Shown here piece after piece: positions 11,018 through 23,242 of a stretch of 64,000 bases of DNA. Every line of letters starts with the position of its first letter. Positions within the stretch are counted from its first letter, which is position 1. The notes under the pieces were generated by a model, which made no database searches, was not told where the DNA came from, and saw only the letters and a list, made by a program, of their open reading frames with translations. This DNA is from Gaeumannomyces sp. JS-464 (taxonomy: Eukaryota > Ascomycota > Sordariomycetes > Magnaporthales > Magnaporthaceae), in NCBI GenBank assembly GCA_002197995.1, contig NGZR01000003.1:6386001-6450000 (forward strand). The letters are read 5' to 3'. The translations under genes and the position numbers were made by a program.

Positions 11018-11051
11018 CCACCGCACTAACAATTCAGATCCCTGAATACTG
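11018..11051 (-). repeat. Right terminal inverted repeat of the Tc1/mariner element
   Basis: Perfect 34-bp reverse complement of 9411-9444, followed by TA at 11052-11053. Confidence 0.95.
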
Positions 11052-11053
11052 TA

Positions 11054-11663
11054 CCCCGCCCCCTGGTCCGGGCTTGGCGTGAGCAAGAGCTTGAACGTGA
11101 GCGTGTGCTATCGACTGACGTAGCCGAAGCTTTCGCTCAGCCAAAGAGGAAATCCCAATCTTGGAACCAGGCCGGTTTTCCGCCCTTCCAAGCCACGTTT
11201 TTATGAGGTGTTCTCTTGTGTGTGTGTGACAGCTTCACCTGTCGGCCGCAGCATGGCCTATTGATCCGGCTACTACTAGAGGTAGTCCTGTATTTTATTT
11301 TTATTTTTTCTCAACCCCCTTCGTCTTTTCTTTGCTTTCGCAATTTCCCGCTTCCAATATTTGTTGCCATCTTTCCCCTTTTCTCCAAACCTACCAACCC
11401 ACATCCGTTGGAGCTGCGAGCTTCTTTGAGCTTACGTTGTCTCCCTCTCCTTTGTTCCTATCACTGGCCGTTTCAATTACCGAATAGTCGGTCCCAGCAC
11501 AGCCATCTCGACGGCTTCTCGCGCTTTCTCTTGAACTTGCGAATGCCATTCAATTGAGGCCTCCGGGTGTCGTCGGCTCGACCTAAACGGGGCTTGGTGG
11601 CACGAAGGGGGAGAAAGCGCGTGATACCAGGCTCCCCAGCGGCATTGCCGCCCCTGGTGAAAG
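11054..11663 (+). promoter_or_regulatory. 5' region of the tricalbin gene
   Basis: Pyrimidine-rich from about 11290 to 11480, as usual near fungal transcription starts. No separate gene is seen. The transposon end abuts this region, about 610 bp from the start codon. Confidence 0.4.
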
Positions 11664-14600
11664 ATGGCTACCGCACAGGAAGCGAACGAGCTGAAGCAAC
11701 AGGGCGCGGTCGAGGCGGCCCAGAACCCCGAATCGTCGGTATCTGCCGAAGACGCCGAGAAGAAGATTGTGGAGGAGAGCAAGAGAGTGGGCGTCGCCGT
11801 TTTCTCCTTCGACCCAAATGCCACCATCGCCGAGAAGCGGGCCAAGGTGAAGGCTGCAACCGTATGTCTGTTCCTTGATTTAGTCCATCGTCGCCTCTCC
11901 TTAGCTGCGGCCTGGCCTCCCTGCTGACTCTCCCTCCGCGCGCAAGACCATCCCCGAAGGCCTTCCCACCCGAAATAAAGGCGTCGCGATCGCCACGGAT
12001 ATAGACGATGGCAGCAAGCCCGTATACGACCTCCCTTCGCCCTCTCAGGCCGGCGTCGTCGACTCCCCGAAAGACAAGGACGGCCACTCGATCCAGAACG
12101 GGCATGCGCCCGGTGATGGCGAGCCCGAAGATGTCATGGGCCCCAAGACGGGCTGGGCTCCCAGGATCGGCTGGCCTATGGAGTCGATCCAGGAGGCCGA
12201 GAGCCTGCTTGACCACTCGACCTGGCTCGAGGGCCAGCTTTCCGACAAGTTATATGGAGGTAGGCCTTTGCTAGATGACATGAAGCTCCGCCCGCGCCTG
12301 GCTCATAGATTTTTGACTCGAACCGCCTCGTAGACTGGTACCACAACTCCGGCATAATCATCTTTGCTTGCATCTTCTCCTGGCTGATCGCCTTGCTTGG
12401 GGGCGGGCTGGGATGGGTCTTCATCCTGATGGCCGTCTGCTCGACCTACTACCGGACCTCGATCCGGCGCGTGAGGCGCAACTTCCGAGACGACATCACG
12501 CGCGAGATGGCCCTCAAGCGGCTCGACACCGAGACCGAGTCGCTCGAGTGGATCAACTCGTTCCTGGTCAAGTTCTGGCCCATCTACCAGCCCGTGCTCG
12601 CTGCAACCGTCATAAACGCCGTCGACCAGGTGCTGAGCGGCGCGACCCCCGCCTTCCTCGACAGCCTGAAGCTCAAGACCTTCACGTTGGGGTCTAAGCC
12701 CCCGCGCATGGAGCACGTCAAGACATACCCCAAGGCTGAAGATGACCTCGTCATAATGGACTGGAGGTTCAGCTTCACGCCCAACGACATTGCCGACTTG
12801 ACTGCTCGCCAGATCAAGAACAAGGTCAACCCCAAGGTCGTGCTCGAGATCCGCGTTGGAAAGGCCATGATCAGCAAGGGCCTTGATGTCATTGTAGAGG
12901 ACATGTCCTTCTCCGGAATCATGAGGCTCAAGATCAAGCTCCAGATCCCGTTCCCCCATGTCGAGAAGATCGAAATGTGCTTTCTCGAGCGGCCTACTAT
13001 CGACTACGTCTGCAAGCCCCTCGGTGGCGACACGTTCGGCTTCGACGTCAACTTCATTCCCGGCCTCGAGAAGTTTATTCTCGAGCAGGTCCATGGCAAC
13101 CTGGCGCCCATGATGTACGCTCCAAACGTCTTCCCCATCGAGGTCGCCAAGATGCTGGCGGGCTCGCCCGTCGACCAGGCCATTGGCGTCGTTGCCATCA
13201 CGCTCCACGGTGCCCACGGCCTGAAAAACCCGGACAATTTCTCGGGCACCACGGACCCCTACGCCGTCGTGACGATCAACAGGAGGCAGCCCCTGGCGCA
13301 GACCAAGGTTATCAGGGACACTCCCAACCCGCGCTGGAACGAGACCCACTACGTCATCATCACGTCCTTCAACGATTCTCTCGACATCCAGCTATTCGAC
13401 TACAACGACTTCCGGAAGGACAAGGAGCTCGGCGTGGCCTCGTTTTTGCTGGAGAACCTCGAGGAGATCAACGAGCACGAAAACGAGCGACTCGAGGTCA
13501 TTTCGGACGGAAAAGCCCGCGGCGTGCTGTCGTGCGACGTCCGCTTCTTCCCCGTCCTGGAGCCAACTAAGACCCGGAGGGCAAGGAAGAGCCGCCGCCG
13601 GAGACTAACACGGGCATCTTGAGGTTCACGGTCGAGCAGGCCAAGGACCTTGATGGCACCAAGAGCCTGGTCGGCCTGCTGAACCCTTACGCGGTCCTCC
13701 TCCTGAACGGCAAGGAGGTCCACACGACCAAGACGCTCAAACGCACCAACAACCCCATCTGGGACAACGGCTCCAAGGAGATCCTCATCACAGATCGCAA
13801 GCAGGCCAAGTTGGGCGTCGTCATCAAGGACGACCGTGACCTTGCCGGAGACCAGGTCATTGGCAACTACCAGATCAAACTGGAAGACATGCTCGACCTC
13901 ATGGAGAAGGGCAAAGATTGGTACCTTCTCGCAGGGGCAAAGACGGGGCGGGTCAAGATGCAGGCCAAGTGGAAGCCTGTCTCGATCTCTGGCGTCATGA
14001 GCACTGGTGGCTACCAGACCCCCATCGGTGTTTTGCGCTTCCACTTCCAAAAGGCCACCGATCTGCGCAACTTCGAAACCGTGGGCAAGTCGGACCCATA
14101 CACGCGCGTCATTGTGTCGGGCATCGAGCGTGCGCGCACTGTCACGTTCAAGAATGACCTCAACCCCGAGTGGGACGAGGTTCTCTACGTCCCCGTGCAC
14201 TCGCCTCGCGAAAAGATCCAACTCGAAGTTATGGACGCCGAAAAGATGGGCAAGGATCGCACCCTTGGTCTGGCTGAGGTCTATGCGGGCGAGTTCATCA
14301 AGCAGGACGAGGAGACGGGCGAGTATCTCGTGCACGAAACGAAGGAGCCCCGTCAGGGGAGCCTCAAACTCCACGGCAAGGGTATTGCCAAGGGCGTGCT
14401 GCACCATACCATTGCCTTCTACCCTACTCTAAACGTCGCCGATCCCGACGAGAGGACGAGGTGCATGAGGAGCAAAAAGCCTGTTAGGGACTCCCTTGAT
14501 GTTCCCAGGCCGGCTGAAGGTGGCAAGTTCTCGGCTTCCCTCGAAAAGCACGATGATCAAAAGTCTGAGACGGCTCTCGAGCCAACGACGCCCAAGACAC

Positions 14601-16461
14601 CCATCACGCCAACGATGCCGAGGAGGTCGCGCGAGGAGCGCGGCCCACCCAAGATCAGGCTTACGCCCCAGGAGCTCCTCAAGCACGAGTCTGGCTTGAT
14701 CATATTCAAGCTGATAGAGGCCGATTTCCCCAAGAGCGAGTGCACCGTTGCGGTGTATGTCGACGACATGGCGTATCCTTCATATATCTCGTCCGTGACC
14801 AGGAGCAAGCAGCACAAGTTCGACGAGATTGGCGACTGCTTCATTCGCGAGCTCGACTTCTCCAGGCTCACCATCAAAGTGCAGCAGAAAGGTGGCGATC
14901 AGGGCAAGGGCGACAGGCACAAAGAGGACTTCGTCGGCCGTCTTAAGGGGAACACCCTCGATACCCTGAAGCAATGCCTGGTAAGTGGCATGGATACCCC
15001 TTGGAGCGAGAAATCGTTGCTTGTTAGCGGGTCACTGACAAATTTTACGTCTAGAATAACCCGACAACGCTAAAGATGAAGGACGACGATGGAAGGATCA
15101 GCTCGGTCAAGGTCAGCCTCAAGTACGTGCCAGTCAAGATGCGACTCGACCCGAGCGAGAGCATCAACAACATGGGCACGCTGCGTGTGGACGTTCTCGA
15201 TGCCAAGGACCTGCCATCGGCCGACTCCAACGGCAAGAGTGATCCGTACTGCAAGTTCGAGCTCAACGGCCAGGACGTGTTCAAAACCAAGACGCAGAAG
15301 AAGACGCTTCATCCGTCCTGGAACGAGTTTTTCGAGGTGCCGGTGCCGTCGCGAACGGCAGCTCAGTTCAAGGTCACTGTTTGGGACTGGGACTTTGCCG
15401 ACAAGCCCGACTGGCTTGGCTCGGCGGATATCAACTTGGAGCAGCTCGATCCGTTTGAGGCCCAGGAGTTGAATCTGGTGCTGGACGGCAAGTCGGGGAC
15501 GCTGAGGCTTAGGCTCCTTTTCAGGCCCGATTACGTCACAAGGACCAGGCTGGGGACGTCGACATTCTCGGGCACGTTTGCAGCGCCCGGCCGTATCGTT
15601 ACGGGCGTGGCTGGAGTGCCCCTCAAGGGAGGCGCCGCTGTGGCTGGCGTGGTCGGCCACGGCGTGGGCAAGGGCGCGTCCTTCATCAAGGGTCGGTTCC
15701 GGAGCAAGAAGGATGATAGTGACAGCAGCAGCACTCCAACCATGAGCTCTGTGGCCGAGGTGCCAGCCATCACTATGAATGGCGGCGGGTCGTCGGCACC
15801 GTTCGGCGGCATGGGTCTCAAGAGGTCTACGGGACTGACACTGGACATGGAGCCCTCGGGGCCACCGCCGGGTCCGGCGGTAAACGGCAACTCCAACGGA
15901 AAACCCAACGGCGGGCACCACAATAGGACTAGGAGCACAGGCGCCACGTCGGTCTACAGCATCGCGCCGGGCTCGCCGGGATCGGGACTGGCGACGTTCA
16001 CCATTGTCTCAGCGGCTGGGTTCCCGCCCTCAGCGGACACGTACGTTGTTGTGAACCAGCTGACGCCCAAGAATAAAACTATCGGAAAGACCAAGCACCG
16101 CAAGCCGTCGTCTGGCTCGGTGCAGTACGATGAGACATTCAAAGTTACGTGCACGCCGGATACGCAGTTCCAGATCCAGGTCAAGGAGAACCACACCTTC
16201 AGCAGCGACGACGACTTGGGAGAGGCGCTCTACTTTGTGGACGAGACCGGTTCCGGGGCCGACAAGGAGATCAATGTTGGCAGCGGGACGGTGACGCTGC
16301 GCAGCTCCTTTACCCCCGCGGCGACGGAGCGGCCCAAGACGGCTGATCCTAGCAGCAGCTTGTCGGCCACGTCGGATGGCGGCACAATGTCGTCGCTCAG
16401 ACGAAGCTTTCTCGGCAAAAGGAGTGATACCCGGACCTCGCGGGAGGGGACGCCGACGTGA
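11664..16461 (+). CDS. Tricalbin-like ER-plasma membrane tether (SMP plus multiple C2 domains)
   Basis: Membrane protein that tethers the cortical ER to the plasma membrane and moves lipid. Model of 1521 residues in four exons: 11664-11861, 11947-12259, 12334-14980, 15055-16461, all GT-AG with matching phases. The N-terminus is acidic. A hydrophobic hairpin lies at about 176-212, containing IIIFACIFSWLIALLGGG. The SMP domain spans about 240-450 (ESLEWINSFLVKFWP). C2 domains start near residues 455 (NFSGTTDPYAVV), 597, 737 (VGKSDPYTRVIV), 956 (divergent) and 1093 (NGKSDPYCKFEL), with a further C2-like segment near 1363. Ca-binding Asp residues are visible in several of them, while the second (LVGLLNPYAVLL) lacks them. 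One base is missing in the CCC run 13573-13575; adding it joins EPTKT to PEGKEEPPPETN. Length and order fit fungal tricalbins. Confidence 0.93.
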
Positions 16462-17150
16462 ACCCATCCGCTTGTTTTAATCGCCTTGTTTTCTTTTATT
16501 TGCACTTCTTTTCTCCTGGACTCTGCGCCAATACCCTACTATTCCGTTTGTGCTCTCTCGGATCCGGAAACCGCCCTTTCTGCCCCTGAGCGCGCAGATA
16601 GACGACAGCTTGCCCGCAGATTCCCTACCTCTACCGCCTCCTCCTAAACTTATTCCACGCTCCGTCCGTCATCTTACGCCCTACTAGCGCCGCCGTGTGC
16701 AGCTCCTTGTTCCTGTTTCATGTTTTGCGTTCTTTTCTGTGGCGGGTTGTTGATGGAAAGTTCAGATTGGATTCGAACACAATCGCGTCTCTGATCGACC
16801 TGTTCCTCCCTCTTTCTCCCTCCCCCTGGATTTCTTTGGTCCTCTATTTCCTATCTCCCTACCGAAAAGGCAAAAACAGCTGGAGCAGGAATGTCTCCCC
16901 TCCGTCGGTTTCCTGTTGGTACACCGTTCACCTTCTCTGACCTTTCCTTTCCTTCGCAAACCTACCTCAAAAGCCGCAAACAAACCCCAGGACCGCTCTG
17001 CGCGAGCCTGCCCAAAGATGCTTGACCTAAAACTCTGCACAACTTGGTTACTGCTGATCCTGGCAGTGGATATCTAGATATTATATCTAGGTTAGCATAA
17101 TTATGAATTCACGACATCTGCATTTTGCTCCATGCAAGTGATAGTTGGCA
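16462..17150. other. Convergent 3' spacer
   Basis: 3' regions of the tricalbin and transcription-factor genes. T/C-rich with small palindromes at about 17070-17090 (TATCTAGATA). No gene is seen. Confidence 0.5.
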
Positions 17151-20100
17151 TCAGGTTTGAAATGTGCCTGTGAGGCTGGCTCTAGATTCTAACACTTCGT
17201 TATCTCGTCGGCGTCGCTCCCAAGCATTGCGAGAAGGCAGCACAGGTTTCTCAACGATGGGCAGCAGGTTTCCGTCGTCGCGCCCGTCCTCGCCGGCGAA
17301 GTTTGCACGCAGCACCTCCTGGGCCACTTGCATGCAGCGCGCGCGACTCGGAGAGTGGCGTCACGCCTTCGACGCACATCCGCCGTCGTCGTCGTCCATT
17401 CATACTCTGCACCCCAGCCGCTGCTCTCTCCTGTCATATCCGCCTGACGGCCGACGACCTGGAGGAGCACGGATTGCGGCGGCGCGGCCTTGGCCGAAGG
17501 CGACAAGGCCGCGACCTGCGGCGAGTGCGGGCCATCGAGGAAAACAGGTCGTCGCCTTCGCGATGCGAGGTGGAAGAGCCATTGGCGGCCGGGAAGGGTG
17601 GGAGTAGCAGGTCCAGTGGCGGCGGCGGCGGCAGCATCCCTGGTAACGACGCCGTATGCCCACAGGGCCAGCGCGGTACCGCGATGGCGGACGACTTGAG
17701 CCGGCGCGCGGGAACCGCGGGCCAGGCGCAGGATCTGCCCGCGTGCCACAGGGCCCTCCGCGACTGCGCAGACGCCGCCCAGCGCCTCAGGGCCGGGTGG
17801 GCGCGCCTGGCGGCGTCGTCGCCGTGGCGGCCCGCAAAGACCTGGAGGTCGTCGAGCGAGACGTGGAGGTGCAGCTGGAGCAGGTGCAGCATGAGCGACC
17901 CGTTCTCCGTGAGCTCCGGCCAGCCCATCGTCTCGACGGTGAAGGAGTCGAGCGCACCGCAGAGGTCCTGGTGCCGCGAGTTTAGGAGCAGGACAGTTGA
18001 AGAGACGGGCTTGCTGGAGCTGTCGGGACTGCCGTCGTTGCTGCTGTCCTCTGCCGCCAGAGAGGAAAAAATGCTATGACGGTACGTGGCGGCCATTTGG
18101 CGTAGCTCCCAGACCAGGGACCAAAAGCCGTGGAGGTATATCGAGACGGCGAGCTGGACGTCCAGGCGGTGGCGATTCCTAGCGAGGAGGTCTGGGTCGC
18201 GGATGAGGTCGCCGAGGCAAGGCTCACGTTCGCCGGTATTGCTATGGCTATTGCCGCCAGTGGCAATGATAGCCAGGTAATGGGCTTGCCACTCTGTGGC
18301 GTCCCTGGCGGTCCAGAGCCGGGATGGCGCGGGCAGCGGCAGGGTCAACTCTGCGTAGGATATGTGCGGCGCCCTAAGTGAAGTGAAAGAAATCTGGGCA
18401 TCTCGTAGGAAACAGTGAAACACCAGCCTGCGGAGTGTAAGTAAGCATTGGAGCAGTGTGTCGGGGCTCGTCTCAAAAACATGACGTCGGGTTTCCGGCT
18501 GAATTTACCTCTTCCACGATTCCTGCTCTCGCCATTGCGCCCACTTAGACTCCAGCTCGGTGCCTGAGTCTTCGGCGGTCACGAGGATGGCGGGATATGA
18601 AGCCATCTGGAACCGGTTCTGTATCTCTCGTCATTGATAGGGATATCAGTATCTGGCTTGTTGTCAGCATGGGCGTTCTCGTTCTCAGTTCTCGACAGCT
18701 CTCATGGTTTTTTTTTTTTTTTTTTTACTCTGGGCTCAGCAACTCACGGCACTCAGCAATTTCTGTCTTGCGCTTGTTTCCGCTCCAAAGACCAATATCC
18801 TGTCCGAGAACCACCGCTTGGACGAGTCCTCTGTCCGATACTCGCTGGTTGTTATCCTCAAAGCTGTTCGGTAATATAACCCCTATTGTCGGTACAATCA
18901 CAACGGTCAATCGACTGAGCAGTAAGGTGTATATACAAGTAGAAACACAAGGTTTAGAACAATGGAGACGTACGGACTGCTTCTTGAATGGCGAAACCAA
19001 ACCTGCGCAGGGTCGAGTTGGACGTCATGGTGGCACCCGCCGAGGCGCAGCAGGCGAGGAGCTCTGGGGGGCTGTCGTCGACACTGAAAGATGGGATGTG
19101 GATATAGCTCGAGGCCTCGGTCATATGTGCGGCGAGGAAGATGTGGATCAGCGAGTCCAGTAGATCGGCCTCAGGAAAGGCCGCAGCCACGCGTGCCATG
19201 GCGGCGTTGCCGCTGCAGGTGGTTAGCACGATTGCTAGGATCCGGTCGCGACTCGGCCCGCCCAGCCTCCGACGGGAGGCCGATAGCGGCGACGCTGCTG
19301 CTACTGCTTCGTATGCGAGACGTGCCGTTTCGGTTATAGTGACGCCCCCCGAGGGCACTGGTAGGTTCTCCTGTTCGCCGTAACCTGTGTCCTGGGAGTC
19401 CGGGTCCCACCTCAGGCGGCTGTCGTCCCACAACCTGACGAGCGTCTGTCTTAAGCTCGAGATATCGGCCGAATCCCCATCACTTGCCCAAGAATCCTCA
19501 TCGTACTGCTGCTGCTGCGGCTGTGGCTCCACCGGGTGGTGTTGCTGCGGCTGCTGCGGTTGTGAGGCGCCTTCGCCAGCATTACTCCAGTTTCCAAGAA
19601 GGCCAAAATCGATGTCGTCGAGGTCGAGATCTGAGTTATTGCAAAAGTCGAGCACGGCCAGACCCTGGGGAGACGGGTACCGGACGTATCCATGTTGTGT
19701 TGGTAGAGAACGCCCCGCATGAAGTCCGAGAAGGGTATCTTGACCTCAGGGGTAAGGGCCCCGGGTGTTGTGGTAGCAGGTGTTCCTTCAGAGTGCATGG
19801 TTAAGCTTGCCTGACTGGCGCTTGAGTCAAAAGAAGCACTGCCGCCAGAAACGGGGTAACTTCCTGCTACTGCATCTGCAGCACCCATGTGAGGGTGTGG
19901 AGTTGGCGTGGCCATTTGGTATGACTGCAATTGCTGCTGCTGCTGCTGCTCTTGGGCGTATCCAGGCGGCGACGCGATGGAGACTGGCTAGGCCCAGCTT
20001 GCCCAGGTGTGATCTGGCCGGGCCTGCCGGGCGACACAGTCCGTCGACGCACGGAGTGATGGGGAGAAGTGGCGGCAACGGAGGCGGAGCTGTACTTGCA

Positions 20101-20833
20101 CGGGATGCCACGGGTCCTGCATCGGGCACAGGGCTTTACCTCCTCGCATTTGACTCTAGCACGGGCACAACCGGCGCAAGCCTGGGCTACGCGGGCGGCC
20201 CCTGGGGCGGAGGTGAGACGGCGTTTCTTCATGCCCGTAGGGTCTTCTTCGTGGTTGGCTCTGTGCCTCTTCAGGAGGTCTGCCCTCCCGAAAGCCTTAC
20301 CACACTTTTCTCAGAGTGATCCTCACAGTTAGCCTGGCGCGTGGTAGCTGTGAGAGTCGGTTACCCGGAAAGACGGTTTGACCTACGACGTCGCACGCGA
20401 ACCTCTTTCCCAGGGTGTGCGTGGCGATGTGCCGCTGAAGATGCTCGGGCCGCGCATACCTCTTCAGGCAGTCAGCGCATTGGTAGAGGCTGGTGGTTCG
20501 GTCGTGGCTGTTTGTTTTGACTGGCGCTGCAGCCGGACCTGCGTGAGTCGAGGCAAAGTCCCAACCCATGCCTCCGCTGCCACCGCCTGGCGCATCCGGG
20601 TCGTGGTGGATGAGCAACGGCGGTGTCAACGAGCCAGCGGAAGCCGGGGCCTTCTGGGCATGGCTAACGGTAAGACCAAAGGGCAAGCTAGACAGCAGGT
20701 CATACTGTTGCTGCTGCTGCTGCTGCTGGTAGGCGGAAGCGGCAGCATCGTGGACGGTGCCGGCAGAAGTCGACGGCTTATGGTGCAGCAGAGGCAGGAA
20801 AGCCTGCGAGAAGACACGGGCGTTGTCGCTCAT
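17151..20833 (-). CDS. C2H2 plus Zn2Cys6 transcription factor with fungal-specific domain
   Basis: Nuclear DNA-binding regulator; target genes unknown. From ATG 20833: a Gln-rich stretch, then C2H2 finger 1 (YQCADCLKRYARPEHLQRH) and finger 2 (FACDV joined to CGKAFGRADLLKRH across an intron). A Zn2Cys6 cluster follows (CAGCARARVKC then CARCRTRGIPC). After a polyQ/Pro linker comes the fungal_trans region with VLGQDIGLWSGNKRKTEIAE and ESWKRLVFHCFLRDAQ. Inferred introns are 20305-20386, 18883-18973, 18627-18747 and 18428-18508; the third acceptor is the least certain. Four single missing bases are inferred near 20000, in G-run 19677-19680, in C-run 17738-17740 and near 17330. With them the phases close to 1103 residues. 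The C-terminus may move if the last frameshift is placed wrongly. Confidence 0.82.
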
Positions 20834-22201
20834 GACGGCCACGGAAGCGGTCCCTTCCGAGCGCCGGACAGCGCCAAGCAAAGGGGCCGTCTGCTGGATG
20901 GGCCAGCTTCACCACAGATGCGCGGGTGGTGGGCGGCGTCCGAGCGTGAGATGGCCTTGTTGACGACTGTTGTTGATGTTCTGGAGCAAAGTCTTGGCGT
21001 CCTGTCTCCTTTCGTTCCTCTTTTCTTTCTTGATTTTTTCTTCTCCTTCTCTTCTTTCTATTTCCGCGCCTATGAAAAAAAAAAAAAAATGAAAAAATGA
21101 AAACTCTCAAACAGAGCAGTAGGCACTCTGCAACTCTTGCCCGGCCCGCCGTCGCCCTCCTGGGATGGCTCACACGCGGTGCTCGCTGTCGCGCGAGCAC
21201 CGCTCTCGGCAGGGGACAGCCTGGGAGGCCTGGCCACAGGAATCAGGCATTACCATGGGCGACATTGCCTGCCGTAAACACCGAGGCTGAGGCGTGCTGT
21301 CTGTCAACTGCCGCGAGAGCCATCAGACAAGGAAGGCCATCATCATGCGACGCTGAGATGCATTCATTGCTGTGCGCTGGGGGCCCCTGCCGACAGGCGG
21401 GCCACAGGGGGCCACAGGGGAGCCACAGGGGAGCCACGGCGCAGAGGCACACCTGGAACACCAGCGGTAGGCGCCCCGCTGTGGGGAAGGTTTGTGGCGT
21501 TCCCTCTTTCGATCGCCTCAACTGCCTTCCGGGCTTTGCTAGGGGATCTTTACACCGCACACGCTCTCGCGTCGCGCCTTCCTTGAAAAGATTGCATGTA
21601 CGCACCCTGGCCTGGCCAAGGCGCCCGTTTCCCCTTATGCTTACCTCTCGCCTCCATCTAGTGTGACGCAGTCACCCCCACAGCGCTCCATTTCCACAAA
21701 GATGAAATCGGCTCGACTTTCCAGTCTCTGTGCCGGTCTGCCGCCCTGTTCGGCCCCGGGCCGCAGATCTCGAGGGTAAATCACGATCGTGGCCCGCCCC
21801 CTGAGCTGATGGAACTCATTGTTTCCCCTGAAATGGGATGCTAGTGCTAGGTGACGTATGCCGCTAGTCCCACTAGACAGGAGGGCCTACCTAGCCGGTG
21901 GGGGCTTCTTGAGCCTAAGCCTCCAACTGCACGTCTGCGCCCGGTCTCAACGTCGCAGTATGCGCAATAAGAATGAAAACAAGCAACGCGTTCGTTTCAG
22001 GGGGAGCATCTCTCGGTAGCATTGCAAGTGGCTCCTGTCCCAGACATAGCTTGGGGCCAGCCTGCCGCCTTTCGCAGTATCGTATCAGCACTGCCCGGGG
22101 CAGACCCCTTGGGACGCCGCGTCTGTGATGAGCGAGGCTGAGTTACTGGTAATATCGACAGCCACGCGTTCCCCTCAACTCATCTCCCAATATTGTCGTC
22201 A
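20834..22201. other. Intergenic, 5' of the transcription factor
   Basis: 1.4 kb with A/T-rich runs near 21074-21087 and a short tandem repeat at 21400-21438. No gene is recognised on either strand. Confidence 0.5.
21400..21438. repeat. Short GCCACAGGGG tandem repeat
   Basis: About four imperfect copies of a 10-12-bp unit (GCCACAGGGG, the later ones preceded by GA). Function unknown. Confidence 0.7.
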
Positions 22202-23242
22202 TCACAGAGACCACCCGGCATCGATGATGGCATTCACGCCCGTCACTCCTTTACTCTTGACGAAGCAGAGCACCTGCTCCGCCGTTTCCTAGAAAGGCAG
22301 ATGCACTGTCAGGAGGAGTGTGTGGGGACACAATGGCATCGGGCAAGAAGGCGCACCTCTGGGGTCACGACTCGCTTCAGCTTTGTCTGGGCAATGTTCT
22401 TATCTTGGATTTCTTGCGGAAACTTCAGGCCCCATTCCTTGAAAAGACGTCAGCGAGCATATTTCGATGAGTACAGCCAGAACTTTGGACACCAGGCACT
22501 TACTGTGAGCATGAGCCCTGGACACACGGCATTCACCCTAATCTTGGGGCGGCGATCACGGCGAGACCTTTGACCAGATGGTTCAGTGCAGCTTTGGTTA
22601 CCGAGTAGGCCTGCAATGAAAGACCCTGTGTTAGAGGCGTATATAGCCAGGCCACGTGGTGGCAAGACGGAGGGCCCATCCGCAAGCACACATTCATACC
22701 AAGGAGCTCCCTCCAGGCCTGATTCCGGCCAAGGACGAGGTGACGACCATGCAGCCCTCGGTCTCTTCAAGGTGCTTCTTGGCCGCCTGCAGCAGCCAGA
22801 GGTGGCTCTTGACATTCATGTTGAAGCAGCGGTCCCAGTCGTCCTCGACAGCGCTGTCGTCGAGCGATGTCCAGTCACGGATCTGTGTCCAGCCCTGGTT
22901 GGAGAACACGGCATCCAGCCTGCCCATGGCCGAGACGGCCTCGTCGACGAGGGCGCGCACCTGGTCCCGGCTGGCCAGGTCGGCGCGCAGTACCAAGAAG
23001 TTGGGCGGCTGCTGGCTGCCGCCGCCCGTCCCCCCTGGCTGCTGGTGCCAGGCCCGCCGCGATATCTCGTGCAGCTCGGCCAGCAGAGCCTCGGCCCGCT
23101 CTTTGTTGTGAAAGTAGTTGACGACAACACGCATTCCGTTGGCCGCAAAGAGCCGGGCAGCCGCCGCCCCGAGGCCGGCGCTCCCCGCCGTCACCAGGGC
23201 GACCTGGCGGGCCGTTTCCGTCGATGGCGCAGGGGCAGACAT
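22202..23242 (-). CDS. Short-chain dehydrogenase/reductase
   Basis: NAD(P)-dependent oxidoreductase of the classical SDR fold, substrate unknown. From ATG 23242 the Rossmann start VALVTAGSAGLGAAAARLF contains the glycine-rich cofactor loop. RADLASRDQ, FSNQGWTQ, NMNVKSHLWLL and VVTSSLAGIRPGG follow, and the catalytic Tyr and Lys are in AYSVTKAALNHL. Exons are 22700-23242, 22504-22610, 22357-22437 and 22202-22288; introns of 89, 66 and 68 bp keep phase. One base is missing in the G-run 22546-22549 (C-run on the coding strand); adding it continues AVIAAP into KIRVNAVCPGLML. The model has 272 residues and ends NAIIDAGWSL, normal for the family. It is divergently placed from the FYVE-RING gene with a 1.4-kb spacer. 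Confidence 0.9.

Larger units (their letters stand above)
9411..11051 (-). mobile_element. Tc1/mariner-type DNA transposon, 1641 bp, inactive
   Basis: The element is bounded by perfect 34-bp terminal inverted repeats (9411-9444 and 11018-11051). A TA dinucleotide lies on each outer side (9409-9410 and 11052-11053), which is the target-site duplication expected for this superfamily. Inside, on the minus strand, is a transposase with an N-terminal helix-turn-helix and a DD34E catalytic triad; it is interrupted by stops and a frameshift. Subterminal 44-bp repeats lie between the transposase start and the right end. Perfectly matching ends suggest fairly recent insertion, while the CAA-to-TAA type stops are what repeat-induced point mutation would leave. 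Confidence 0.93.

Noticed and set aside
13619..15073. Tricalbin as two separate genes split at 13620
   Set aside because: One missing C at 13573-13575 joins the two frames seamlessly and the second half has no start of its own.
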